The notes under the pieces were generated by a model. The model was not told the origin of the DNA. It ran no database searches and saw only the letters and a program-made list of their open reading frames with translations. The translations under genes and the position numbers were made by a program. A DNA stretch of 64,000 nucleotides from Siphonodentalium dalli (taxonomy: Eukaryota > Mollusca > Scaphopoda > Gadilida > Siphonodentaliidae): NCBI GenBank assembly GCA_032622095.1, contig CP136063.1:60897897-60961896 (forward strand), in the 5' to 3' direction. Of this stretch, positions 1 through 11,056 are shown piece by piece. Every line of letters starts with the position of its first letter. The stretch's first letter is position 1.

Positions 1-128
1 AAGAGAATGCATTGGCCTAACAATTTTTTATTTTTTTTTTACAATTTTAATAATTTATTCTTATATTCTTTAACAGACTTATTGTGTAGGTTTAGGGCCG
101 ATCAGATCGGCCCGTGGCACTCAAAGGG
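1..128. mobile_element. TTAA-MITE family 1, right part (cut by window start)
   Basis: This is the right part of a piggyBac-type MITE. It opens with one arm of the family hairpin (gagaatgcattggc), passes through an A/T-rich centre, and ends with a small palindrome (GGGCCGATCAGATCGGCCC) and the terminal motif TGGCACTCAAAGGG, followed by TTAA at 129-132. The same end occurs in the copies at 26241, 27454 and 60368. No coding capacity is seen. Confidence 0.75.
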
Positions 129-219
129 TTAAGTCCCTGTTGTGGGGTTCGTTTGGGGCCGTGGGAAGTATCTGCTTGATGCTGTTGAGTTGTTGGAATT
201 GATGGTCAATGCTGAATCC

Positions 220-716
220 GGACTGTTGGACAGAGTGTCCACTAGTATGTATATAGGTGATGGTGATGGACTGTTGGACAGAGTGTCCACTAGTATGTAT
301 ATAGGTGATGGTGATGGACTGTTGGACAGAGTGTCCACTAGTATGTATATAGGTGATGGTGATGGACTGTTGGACAGTGTCCACTAGTATGTATATAGGT
401 GATGGTGATGGACTGTTGGACAGAGTGTCCACTAGTATGTATATAGGTGATGGTGATGGACAGAGTGTCCACTAGTATGTATATAGGTGATGGTGATGGA
501 CTGTTGGACAGAGTGTCCACTAGTATGTATATAGGTGATGGTGATGGACTGTTGGACAGTGTCCACTAGTATGTATATAGGTGATGGTGATGGACTGTTG
601 GACAGAGTGTCCACTAGTATGTATATAGGTGATGGACTGTTGGACAGAGTGTCCACTAGTATGTATATAGGTGATGGTGATGGACTGTTGGACAGAGTGT
701 CCACTAGTATGTATAT
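220..716. repeat. 48-bp minisatellite, about 10 units
   Basis: Tandem units of about 48 bp, each with the small palindrome TGGACAGAGTGTCCA and the run ATAGGTGATGGTGATGGA. Some units are shortened by 2 to 12 bp. Because 48 is a multiple of three, long open frames appear on both strands with a 16-residue period; I do not regard them as genes. The array breaks off at 716 and resumes in the same orientation at 4670, on the far side of an inserted transposon. Confidence 0.95.
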
Positions 717-3700
717 GGGCATTTTTCAAAAAAAGTGGCCTATTTCTGTCCATCACCATTTATTTGTAGAAAAGTTTATTAATGATCACATTTTTTTATT
801 TTGAGATATAATATGGGATGGGGTCAACTTGTTGCAGACCCTATATCATCCGATCCTTGATATCTCTACAATCCAGAGGCTCGTAATATGGCAAAAATCT
901 CCCCAAAAACAGACATTTTTGTATAAAATATGACCATTAAATACCACTTTATTAGACAATTTGCATCATATGTAACACGCCTGATAATAAAATCACAAAA
1001 TATGCACAATTTTTACCAAGTCAAGTAACATAATTTAGGTCACAAAACTGTCCCATGATTGGTGGTCCCTACTGTTACCAAGAGAGAAACACATAATACA
1101 ACAGTCCTGGCATTCGCGAATGAGGAAGTGCAAATTGGTTTCCAGTACTACTCATCAATACACATGGCTAAACAACTGTTATCCGCTGGTCGGTGCAATT
1201 AATTTGCCCGTAATTTACAGTATCATTCACCAGACATGTGAGTACATTGGGAATGTGTCACTACTGTTACCGATAGATACAGGTCTGTGAGTTTATTATT
1301 ACACAAATGTTTCTCTTCTTAGTTTTGTCCAATGTGATCCCCATGAGGCAACACATACATTTTGTTACATAACAGTGGACGACCGATGGGAATCCCCTTT
1401 ATAAACCCGAAACATCCCTACTGTTACTGTCCCTACTGTTACCTTTTAAATTGCAACAGTAGGGAACACTTTGGTAACAGCATGGACAAATTTTTAAAAA
1501 ATGGCATGAGTAAGTATTAGTTTGCATTTCGTAATGATTTTTACATCACCATGCTCTGGTTCCTGTCTTTTAACATCAATATTTTCACAGATTTTACTCA
1601 TCATTCCTGTCTCCATCAGATAATGCTGGATGTGGTAACAGGAGGGACATTGCGGTAACAGCAGTGAAAATAGATTACACAGTTGTTATTTTTGGCAGTG
1701 AATTGACATATATTTGTATTTCCTTGCAGAACGCCTTCCATTTATGTCTTCCGCACACTCATTTTGATATAGAATGTTTTCTATTATACTTGATTGAGAT
1801 CCAGTAAATGAAAGTATACGTGCTCATTTGCAATGATCAAACAGTTTTCACATAAATTCACTCAGGGCCAATTCCCAACACAAGTCCATGTAAACTGTCA
1901 GATATAGACACACACCTGATCAAGTGGTCCTGCTAATATGCTATGATGCTGGTAGACCTGCTGATATGCTTGATTTCAAAAACTCACGAAATTGAATTAC
2001 TGCGGTCATGCACAAGGTACATGTATGTGAAAAGTTATTTAATTGTGAGGTACTATATTATAATTCCAAACAAAGTATCTCCATCATTCCGCAGCGATTC
2101 CATTATTCATCTACGACATACACGAAATATACAGAGTTTACTATAATCAGTATTTAACGAGACCGCTACTCGTGTGTAAACAAATAGCAATGAGCAAACG
2201 GTGTTAACTGGATATTAGCTATCAACATACTAGTAGTAAATGGTGCACTACCATTGTACATGACCATGCTGCAGAAGTAAGAAGTTGTTCAATCTAAACC
2301 TGTCTAGTAACCAAATCAAAATCTATTTTAAACCCAGTTACAGCAGTGGGGGGGGGGGGGGGGGGTCTGCAATTTTGTTTCGAACACTAGGCGGGTGGAT
2401 GGGTGAATCTTTCAGCAGCCCGACTGACACATTTTTTCCTGGCCCTGTAATCTTTTTCCTCGAGTTAATTGTCTTCAACATGATGGGACAAAAGGATTTA
2501 AGAATGCTTCTATTGCATGTATGTAATAGGTATGTACTTAACTCTTGGTAGGGGGTTTGAGTTCACCATCAGTTAATATGAGGGATGACACCAAGTGGCA
2601 ATAAAAAGGTCAGCTTGCTAAATGTTTTCATCAGGGATCTATCAATGCACATTGACACGGAAAGGCTCAGATTTAAATAGTTCTAATAAAAATGATTTAT
2701 TCAACCTGATATAAATGAAAACAACACAAAAATAGATTCTTAAAAAAATGTAAACTGTTCACTGAACTCTTCAAATAAAAATAGAATATTCTAAAAACCA
2801 TAATAAAATAAAACAAAGGTGTTAGAACAAACTTTGACCGATTTCAACGATATTCGGTATATAGATCTAGGGTCACCTCTAGATGGGAGTTGCCAAATTT
2901 GAATGACTTTTTATGAAAAATATGGCCGCTGGCAGCCATCTTGGATTTTACTCTTTGTATGACCAAATCCTTTAGCGCACTTTGCAGGTTACATTTCTCA
3001 TCCAATCGTCATCAAACTTCCTATGGATCTTCGAAGTCACCTCTAGATGGGAGCCTCCATGTTTTCCCCAAAATTTGTTTCAAACAAACATTGCTATCTT
3101 GGACTTTAAATGTCAATCCATCAGCATACTATACAGACCACATTTATTGGAGACTTGTTTTGAAACATTACAGTCTTGTTGGTAAATAAAAGAAGGAATG
3201 CTTCTATAATCATTATATGGAACATTGATCAGATAAGATCATGAGAACTGAGTAAATAGTCATTTGAAGCAGTTTGGAGGGGTGGATCCCAATCACAGAA
3301 TGGGATAAAAATTAGGGGGGGGGGGGTGAGTACCAACAGGGCAGAAAAATAAAAAAGCGCCTAGCGTCCGGAATTTTTTCTGACCCCTCCCCCTGATTAC
3401 AGTGGAATTTCAAACAAACCGTATTTTATTCACGTTTCGACAGATGTACGCATGTATGCGTCGGGCAAAGGTAATTTTATCAAATTTTGCGCAGTGTGTC
3501 AATGAACATCGTGCAAAATGTATTATTGTATTATCATTTCAATACTATATTTAAACACAATGTTCATGTGTGTCTTGCTTATTGTCACTCTGTATTGTAT
3601 CAATATGCCATTACCAGTATGTGATCTCTGTTTATAGTTAAAATTGTCACACAGTTCTGCAATAATACATCATACGAAAAATAAATCCACGGTTATAGTC

Positions 3701-4669
3701 TGACAACAAATATGAATTGCCAATATGCTATAGTTATAATATGCTAATGTCATCCCTGTTGCCGGAGACCAATTGCGGCGTGTATGTCATAAATTTCATC
3801 AATTGCACCTATATTTGACGATCATAACGTTAGCTTTTAGTTATCCTATGCCGGTTCGCATAGTATATTGTGTTGTTGGTCATATTTTGTATGTGTGTGT
3901 CCTTCATGTTACTACCTGTCCTTCCTGTTACCAAATGATAGGCTAATATGCATCAGACTATCGTTTAATACATTTTGTTTCCAGGTCTGGTACGTATTTG
4001 GTCCAGTTGGGTCTCGTTCACTTATGGAAAGTTACATTTTGTTTTATTGTTGGAAATAATGTTTCAACAAGTATGTTCATAATAAAACTGTCCCTTCTGT
4101 TACGTCAAGTGTCTCTCCTGTTACTGGCTTGTCCCATCTGTTACCGTCAAGTTTTTCTGTCGTATCGAAGTTAATTTGAATTGGATTCCCTCATCCCGAT
4201 AGAACTGTGGAGTATTTACCTTAATCTTCGGAAAATATATGGCCATAATCAAACAGAAATGCACATCATTCCAGGTCGAGAAAACTCGATACCTGGATAT
4301 CGGAAATTTATGCATATCACATATAAATTATCATAACTTGTTATTCTCATCATATTTTGGTGTTTATTTTTGCAAATTCTGATTACCACACAATGCACAT
4401 GTTGCGCATATGTTATTTTCCACCTCTATATTACTCAAAATCATATTTTCATTGAAAAACATAATGGCAACAGTAGGGACACTAGGTGTGTGTGCATCGT
4501 CATTGGACCCGATTCGGACAGGATATAGGGGTGATTAAGGTTGCATTTTACTATCCTCTGATCTACTGGATACCCTCAACCACGAAAAGCGGCTAAAATG
4601 TGTTCTCTCGTTGAAATAATTTTTTGATTCTTGAATACCCAAATCGGCCACATTTTTTGAAAAATGCCC
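717..4669. mobile_element. 3.95-kb DNA transposon inserted in the minisatellite
   Basis: The ends are inverted repeats of about 24-29 bp starting GGGCATTTTTCAAAAAA, with two mismatches in the first 24. They are flanked by a 4-bp duplication ATAT (713-716 and 4670-4673). Removing the element and one ATAT restores a continuous minisatellite unit, so this is a directly visible insertion. About a dozen subterminal copies of a CCCTACTGTTACC-like motif occur in both orientations. The interior holds G runs at 2347 and 3317 and a region (2830-3080) where the phrase GTCACCTCTAGATGGGAG occurs twice. No transposase frame was recognised, so it is probably non-autonomous. Superfamily not assigned: a 4-bp duplication is shared by Chapaev, Sola and Academ types. 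Confidence 0.88.
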
Positions 4670-4881
4670 ATATAGGTGATGGTGATGGACTGTTGGACAG
4701 TGTGTCCACTAGTATGTATATAGGTGATGGTGATGGACTGTTGGACAGAGTGTCCACTAGTATGTATATAGGTGATGGTGATGGACTGTTGGACAGTGTG
4801 TCCACTAGTATGTATATAGGTGATGGTGATGGACTGTTGGACAGTGTGTCCACTAGTATGTATATAGGTGATGGTGATGGC
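4670..4881. repeat. 48-bp minisatellite, right segment (about 4.4 units)
   Basis: Same unit and orientation as 220-716, continuing that array after the inserted transposon. The last unit decays into ordinary sequence at about 4881. Confidence 0.95.
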
Positions 4882-5525
4882 AGTCCTTTTAATTAGGAAA
4901 AATACACCTAGGCAAAAAATACCTGGGCAACATTTTCGTCCTAGGCAAATTGCCTAGGCAGTTTTTAAAATGCTTCAAAATCATTTTAGTTACATCGTGA
5001 GCAAGGGCTGCATCGATACGCCCACCTCACGATTTGATACGTATCATGATTTTTTGCAATGATACGATACGTATCGCGATACATTCCAGACTGAAAATTG
5101 AACCAGTTTACAACTTTTGATTGTTCTGTTGCATTAATAGCCATTATGTGTACAATTATTCAGCCATGATGTACTGGAGTTATGACCACACTTGATGTTA
5201 TACAAATTTAAGTTTGTCAAGTTGAATTACATTGTTATTTTCTTGGTAAACCAAAATGGGGTATTCCGCATACCGATATTATGTTAATGAGGGGAAATAG
5301 TTCCTATTATAAATTTGAATTGAAACTAATAACGAATATACTATCTGTACGTTATTAGCCGCATGTATACTTTAATAAGTAGAAGAGTTTTGATAAGCTA
5401 CGTAAATACGCATAATGCGTAGAATTAAAATCTTATTGTGATTCGGTTCTCTGGCATAAAAATAGTCAACTGAAAGGATGGTCACATGATGATGAGTGAT
5501 GTTAAAAGTGTAATTAATTAGTTAC
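4882..5525. other. Non-coding stretch with short repeated motifs
   Basis: No gene seen. It holds several close copies of CCTAGGCAA (about 4905-4960) and a cluster of GATACGTATC palindromes (about 5035-5085) next to GCAAGGGCTGCATCGATACG. That resembles a subterminal region of a hAT element, but no partner end was found. Confidence 0.4.
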
Positions 5526-5548
5526 CGATTGCCGTCATATTCAAATCT

Positions 5549-8398
5549 TCAGTCTTTTCTTTGGCTTCTTTTTTTCGCAACTGGTTCTTCTGTTTCTGAA
5601 GGGAATAGAATACACGTGCAGATACATTTAAGTTCCCCAGTGGTAATAGTTATGATGCCACAAATTTTCAAAACTCAAACGAGTGCACATGTACTTTAAA
5701 AATCTGTCCATCTTTGAACAAGAGTGTATGTATTATGCATGTTTATTATATTATGTGAATTTGTGTGTATATACCCCAACAAATGGTATATTCTACATTG
5801 TACTATAACTTTGAAGATACAGATAGAGATGGATCTGTGATGGTGTCTGCATGTGTAAGTACATGTGTGTGTGCATGGTCGCTTTAATTACCTGTTTTTT
5901 CTTTTGCTTCTGTTGTAATGAAAAATTTATTTGATAAGGCATGTACCCATACACTAGTATTCAATTTCATAAAATACATGTAACGGTGAAAAATACATGC
6001 AGTGACCTACTTGCAGCCACATGTATAATTAATGGCGGTCTTCACATCATCATCCAATTTGTTTATTCGAATGCATGGTCACTGCATTGGACAAACCGAT
6101 GAATGAACATGAATTTTTTTTCTTAAAAGTGAGTGTATATACATGTATATATACAGGTATATACTTTTGTAATTACATCAATACATTATACATGTAGTTG
6201 TCACTTGTCTTGGTGAAGTTGAACAATATGGGCATCTATTTACATACCGGTACATCATGTACTTTGCAATTTGGACATAGCCTCCGGCCCCTATATATAC
6301 CACATATTTTTAAATTTGGACAAAGCCTTTTGCTACTATATCATCAGGCCATCTATTTACAATATGGCATCGATCTATTTATATACCGGTACATCATGTA
6401 CATGTATTTTACAATTTGGACATAGCCTCTGGCCACTATTTGATTGGCTTTGGCCACTAATTGGCACTATATAATATATTAACATAGACCTATTTAACTT
6501 TAAAAATGATTGTCAAGTCTGATGACCGTGTTGCAGAGTTATAATTCATAGGAAAATTAACTTTAAGTTTAATTAACTTATACTAATTATAGGCATACAC
6601 TGGACACAGTATTTGACATAAACACATATGACATGTATCTGAGGCATATATACTCACCTCCAACATGAACAATATCTCCTGTGTAGGTTTCTTTCCATCC
6701 AGGTAGAGTTGCACTGTTGATGTGATCCCCTGGCATGTACTCTTTAACCCTTTGAACCCTGACGCCCCACAGTGATCGACACCCTGACCCGGGGCTCCCA
6801 GTGGTATTTCCGCTTAAATTAGACAGTGTCTAGTCGCATGGTGTTGATTATGTTCAAACTGTGACACAGGTCTGAAACTTTACAGGTTAGTCCCCCATGG
6901 ATCAGCGATCATTATAAGATCGCGAGACTTTGCCTCGCGGCAATTCCTTGGTAACGGTTGCTAGGCAACTACCCGGAATTGACTGGAAAATGTAAATATA
7001 GCTTATAGCATCGTTATTCAACCCCAGTGATTGCGTTTTTTGATACAGGTAATACCCTAACGTGAAGTTTGAGATATACCCGACCAGAATAGTGAACCAA
7101 ATATCCCATTTATGGGTAGCAACGGTTGCTAAGCAAATACCACTATGATCGAATGACATTGCACTAACTATTCAGTGGTATGTTTTGCCTTAATTTAGAC
7201 AGTGTCTATAGTCGCGTGGTGTTGGCTATGTTCAAAGGGGACACATAACTGAAATTGTACAGGCATGCTATGCATGCATGGACCACTGATCATTGTAAGA
7301 CCAGGATACTTTGCCACCCGATCTCTCCTTAGAAACGGTTACTAGGCAACTACCCGAAATTTGCAGGATAAACGAATTCTAGCTTTTAACGTTGTAATTA
7401 TACATCAGCGAATTGCGTTTCGGTGCAACCAATATCCTAATGTGAAATTTAAGATATACCTGACCATGTGCGAGTAAGTCAACTTGATATGCGATAGACT
7501 TTTTGCCGCATGTGGCATAACAGAGACTGATATTACAGAGACCATGCAGAAACAACGTAATTTCCCGTAACATATCGTGGCCCCATTGTTCAAGTAAGCT
7601 GTCTAGATTGTGTCTACTGAACATGTGAAACATGCAACTATATGTCATATATAGCGCCACAATTCACTTATACGCATTTTTCAAAATGAATTATAGCCTG
7701 CGCGCATGTGCATATTTTTCTACACGTTTCTAGCGGGCAGCCAATCCATATACACACCTTTGCCAGCGCTGACTTCAATAGGCCCATTTAAATATATATA
7801 TTAGTTGGTATGTCGTGTATAAGTACGTTATAAACCATTTATTTGTCATTGTGCTGGTCTGCGCATGCGCGAGTAAATCAACTTGATAGGCGATAGCTAG
7901 ACCCTTCCCCATATGTAGCAGAATACTGACTAATATACGCGAGGGTTATTTAAACTGAAATTGTGTGTCTAAATTATGTCTGTTCTGTACACACACGGGG
8001 AACACAAAATTATATGCCCTAAATATAGCGGCACAGTTCGCTTAAAATATTGTATGTTTTTGTAGATTATATGCTATGCGCATATATTTCTACCCGATAC
8101 TAGCGGCCAACCATTCCATACGAACCATGGGCGCCGCTGACATATGTGGGGGCAATTTAAATATAAATCAGTGGGTCTGACGCTCGTTATACTATATATA
8201 AATTTGCTACCGAATCATGTCGTCGCTGCACCGAAATATCGGTGTTACGGGATATAGTCACGGTTCGTTTGCACCTAAATATCGGTGTTACGGGTTCAAT
8301 GGGTTAAATGACTTCCGTGGTGAATGTATGCAACTCAACTTGACAACTGTCGTCGAATCGTCATCCCAATCAACTATTGCATGTGTTCGTGACTCCAT
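5549..8398 (-). CDS. Small gene with Tudor/SH3-like start (BEN-protein-like), exon 1 split by a TTAA element
   Basis: Reading on the minus strand, ATG is at 8398. The frame runs to the TTAA at 8304-8307, is broken by the element at 6748-8303, and resumes at 6743, ending at a GTGAGT donor after 6658. The two exon parts (95 and 86 bp, one TTAA kept) make one open frame ending in phase 1. A possible 18-bp microexon (5892-5909) and a 70-bp exon (5526-5595) continue in phase and give a basic tail (PVAKKRSQRKD) before a stop at 5549. The N-terminal pattern (HAIVDWDDD, TVVKLSCI, then a GDI-HVG strand) resembles the small beta-barrel module at the start of BEND5-like proteins. That identity is an inference from pattern; the frame continuity is seen directly. 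Confidence 0.45.
5892..5909 (-). CDS. Candidate 18-bp microexon
   Basis: On the minus strand the sequence reads CATTACAACAG, then 18 bases (AAGCAAAAGAAAAAACAG), then GTAATT. It is phase-1 compatible with the exon ending at 6658 and with the exon 5526-5595, adding a short charged segment. The A-rich content makes chance splice-like sites possible; only transcript data would settle it. Confidence 0.3.
6748..8303. mobile_element. 1.56-kb TTAA-flanked element inside an exon
   Basis: TTAA is duplicated at 6744-6747 and 8304-8307. The ends are short inverted repeats, CCCTTTGAACCC and CCCATTGAACCC. The interior consists of two internal duplications: about 6770-7130 is repeated at 7170-7440, and about 7440-7800 is repeated at 7855-8160. 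Near the right end GTGTTACGGG with its neighbouring AATATCGG occurs twice. TTAA target and CCC-initial ends fit piggyBac-type mobility. No transposase was recognised, so it is non-autonomous. It sits within the coding exon at 6658-8398. Confidence 0.75.
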
Positions 8399-8564
8399 TG
8401 CAGCGATAATACAAACAATTGAATTTAAAAACAATGGATTCCCGATCAGTGTCCCGATCAATAAAAAGTCGCGCATAAATTTCAAAGAGTGCAAGAGACA
8501 GAACTATCACAGTTCTGTCATCGGCAGTTTCGAAAGTTCCTTGTCTACAGTAATTTATATGTTA

Positions 8565-9166
8565 GGCCAAAGCGAAAAATAGGTGTGTTTCCACTCCCAT
8601 CCATAAAAAAAACAGGGGCGGGGGGGGGTGGCTTTTCACTTTATTTTTTTTCGTAGGCCTATATCATCGGTTGTTACAGTCCGTTCTTTTCAGACACCGT
8701 TGGAAGTTTTGGGACAGATGTATTCTTTGCGATTGCGTTCGCGTAAATATTGTGTAGCATTATTTTGCCGGTATATTTGGGCATGTCGTTAGTTGACGTA
8801 CATTAATAATGCGGTCATAAACTCATCACCCTAATGCCGCCATGGAGCTTCATTTTACAGTGTGTCTGAAAACCATGTGCGCGTTTGTTTTTGTTTACAA
8901 TCTGTTGCTATATCGGTCACAACACGGAATTTTATTGTCAGTGGGTCGATTTAATAACCAAATAAGGAGACAATTTTAGTATGCTTGTTTATGTGAGAGG
9001 TCTATATATAACAATATAAATGGTGTAGTATTAATTCACGTGGAAATAGTAAATACATCGTATTTTATTTTTCGGGATTTGGAAAATAAATAAAGTGAGT
9101 TTCGTCGGGGGGTTTTGAGGTGGGGCGGGCGGGGGAGTGGAAACATGCCTATTTTTCGCTTTGGCC
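8565..9166. mobile_element. 602-bp MITE, Harbinger-like ends
   Basis: Inverted repeats of about 36 bp begin GGCCAAAGCGAAAAATAGG, and the 3-bp duplication TTA flanks both sides (8562-8564, 9167-9169). GGCC ends with a TWA-type duplication are the pattern of PIF/Harbinger MITEs. It contains a G-rich patch near each end. The right part recurs in the duplicated segment at 16238. Confidence 0.75.
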
Positions 9167-9432
9167 TTATTGTATAGGAATTTCTCATGATATCTCAATT
9201 TAAAATTTATTTTATTTTAAACGTGGTTTCTTTGGCGGCACTGGCTCCCTCTGCTGACTATACGGTTTGTTGGCGAATTTTGCTCGCGCACTCTTCATTC
9301 TGGTCAAAGATGATGAATCGGTTTTTGATTGACACATTATATACAACATTTACTTGCTTATCGCTCACTTTAAGATTATGTGCATTTAGTTCTTGTGTTG
9401 TTTCTTTGTCGCTGATATCCTATATCTTAGAA

Positions 9433-10723
9433 CAGGGTATCCGCGGCTCCTTGAATTCCTTGAAACTCCTTGATTTGGAAAATCAATTTTCCAGGGCCCT
9501 TGAAACCCTTGAATTGAATGCCCACTCCTTGAAAACCCTGGAATTCTATGTAGCCCTTAAACCCAGGTATATCGATTCATCGGGAGTCAATAAATATAGA
9601 TAGTTTAGTTCCGAACGCGTTGTTGGTATATGGGAAGTAACCCCATTTTGAATTTCCGCTGGCGGCAATTATCTCGAGTCAATTGTAATTGTGTGACCCC
9701 CCCAATGAAGCATGGGATGTAACTCCATTTCCCGCAAAACACCAATACTCGCGAGTCTATTTCAATTATGTGACCCCCCTATGAAGTATCATAAAATTGA
9801 ACACGATAAAAAATAGTTCCGAGCTTTTCAAACCCAGGTAGCGTAATTAGTGTATTTTTATTGTATCGGATTGAGGTAATTTGTATATTATATAGACATT
9901 CGACATTAGAAACCCGTGTTTTACATAAAAACGTACAAATTAACAAAAACGAAACCGAAACAAAAAAATCACATCCGCTTCCGATGACCTTCATTTCCTG
10001 TTTACGAGTATTTTAAATAACATGCCCGGTGGTAAATGCAAATACCAGACGCAATGGGGCGCCAAATTCAAATGGGTGGAGGCGGTTGAGAACAACACAT
10101 ATAACGCTAGATGTCAGTTATGCAAGAAAATATTTGACGTCGCAAACATGGGCGAAAGTGCCCTGGTGTCATATGCAAAAAGTTTGAAGCACCAGAAAAA
10201 TGACATTGAAATCCAGGGGACTGTACCCATTGCCAGTCTTATGCAGCCAGCACCACAAGCAGCCCAAACTGTCAGTGTCACAGCTGTTAGATCACTAGTA
10301 CAACCGGTACTACCAACCTCAGCCCGCCCGGGAACATCTGCTCATATCGAAAACACCTCTTCAAGTTCATGTTCGATTCCACTTCTGACAAAGACAAAAA
10401 CCGATGCAAATAAAGCTGAAATTCTGAAATAGCATAGGGGCAGTGATATTCAACTGGTGTCTACTGTCACCACACTACATGTATTAGTTAAATGTTCCCA
10501 TTAATTTAAATTATGGTAATGCAATTACCCATAAAGGCCTAAAAAGCTAAAAATGCTAAAATTATGGTGGAAAACGTGGTATCACATGTATTAAATGTTC
10601 AACAGTTGGTTCCTGGAAACTCCTTGAAAATTGTCAGGGCAGTCCTTGAAAATCCTTGAATTGACTACTGGAACCTCCTTGAAACTCCTTGAATTCATTC
10701 ACCAGAAATTGGCAGATACCCTG
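9433..10723. mobile_element. hAT-like element with CAGGGTATC ends
   Basis: The ends are CAGGGTATC and its complement, flanked by a 5-bp direct repeat TAGAA (9428-9432, 10724-10728). The uninterrupted target is visible in the sister repeat at 16820. Both subterminal regions carry many copies of CCTTGAAACTCCTTGAATT-like phrases, a signature of an invertebrate hAT-like family. It carries one ORF, 10022-10432, with a BED-type finger and no catalytic domain. Five base pairs is short for hAT (usually 8), so the superfamily call rests on the ORF and subterminal repeats. Confidence 0.7.
10022..10432 (+). CDS. BED-type zinc-finger protein of the hAT-like element
   Basis: A 136-residue frame starting MPGGKCKYQTQW. 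Around residues 30-60 it has C-x2-C (CQLCKKIFDVANMG) followed by a YAKSLKH segment, the layout of the N-terminal DNA-binding finger of invertebrate hAT-type transposases, which begin with similar MPG-K-C sequences. The rest is Ser/Pro/Thr-rich linker ending in a normal stop. The catalytic RNase-H-like domain and dimerisation region are missing, so it could bind ends but not cut. A degraded relative lies at 49680-49800. Confidence 0.55.
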   Translation: MPGGKCKYQTQWGAKFKWVEAVENNTYNARCQLCKKIFDVANMGESALVSYAKSLKHQKNDIEIQGTVPIASLMQPAPQAAQTVSVTAVRSLVQPVLPTSARPGTSAHIENTSSSSCSIPLLTKTKTDANKAEILK

Positions 10724-10755
10724 TAGAATTTGTATTTTCATTTGAATGAGCCATG

Positions 10756-11039
10756 CTATACATGTTTCGAATATATCGAAAACAGCGACCGTTTATCGCG
10801 ACACTGACCATCTTTTGCCAGAGATCCGCTCTCCAAACAGCATCGAATACCTGTTTAAAGTCAATAAAAGTACAGAATAGTTTCATTCCATTATCTTTAT
10901 ATATACTTGCAAGTAAATGCAATGCAAGAATGTGATCAACGGTTGAAAACACTTTCCTAAAGCCAGCTTGTTCATTTCCAATAAGATTTTCATTTTCGGC
11001 GTATTTTCCAAAATAATAAGAAACAATACCCATGGTCAT
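10756..11039 (-). pseudogene. LINE reverse-transcriptase fragment
   Basis: A minus-strand frame of about 95 residues with the reverse-transcriptase signature of non-LTR elements: NEQAGFRK, then STVDHILALH, then FCTFIDFKQVFDAVWR (the palm motif where FIDFKKAFD is usual). Only fingers and early palm are present; the YADD box, endonuclease and ORF1 are absent. It joins repeat copy A abruptly at 10755. Confidence 0.75.
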
Positions 11040-11056
11040 AAAAAGGGAATTAGGGG

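Larger units (their letters stand above)
8842..10755. repeat. Repeat copy A (615 bp), interrupted by a hAT-like element
   Basis: 8842-9432 plus 10724-10755 matches 16238-16855 without indels and at about 99% identity by eye, apart from the inserted element at 9433-10723. The copy includes the right half of the 8565-9166 MITE and ends at GAGCCATG. Confidence 0.85.

Noticed and set aside
121-804. Overlapping open frames on both strands over the 48-bp array
   Set aside because: They arise because the unit length is divisible by three; no start context, domain or non-repeat coding flank supports a gene.
7379-7660. 93-residue minus-strand frame inside the 1.56-kb TTAA element
   Set aside because: Falls in a duplicated block and is not preserved in the partner block.
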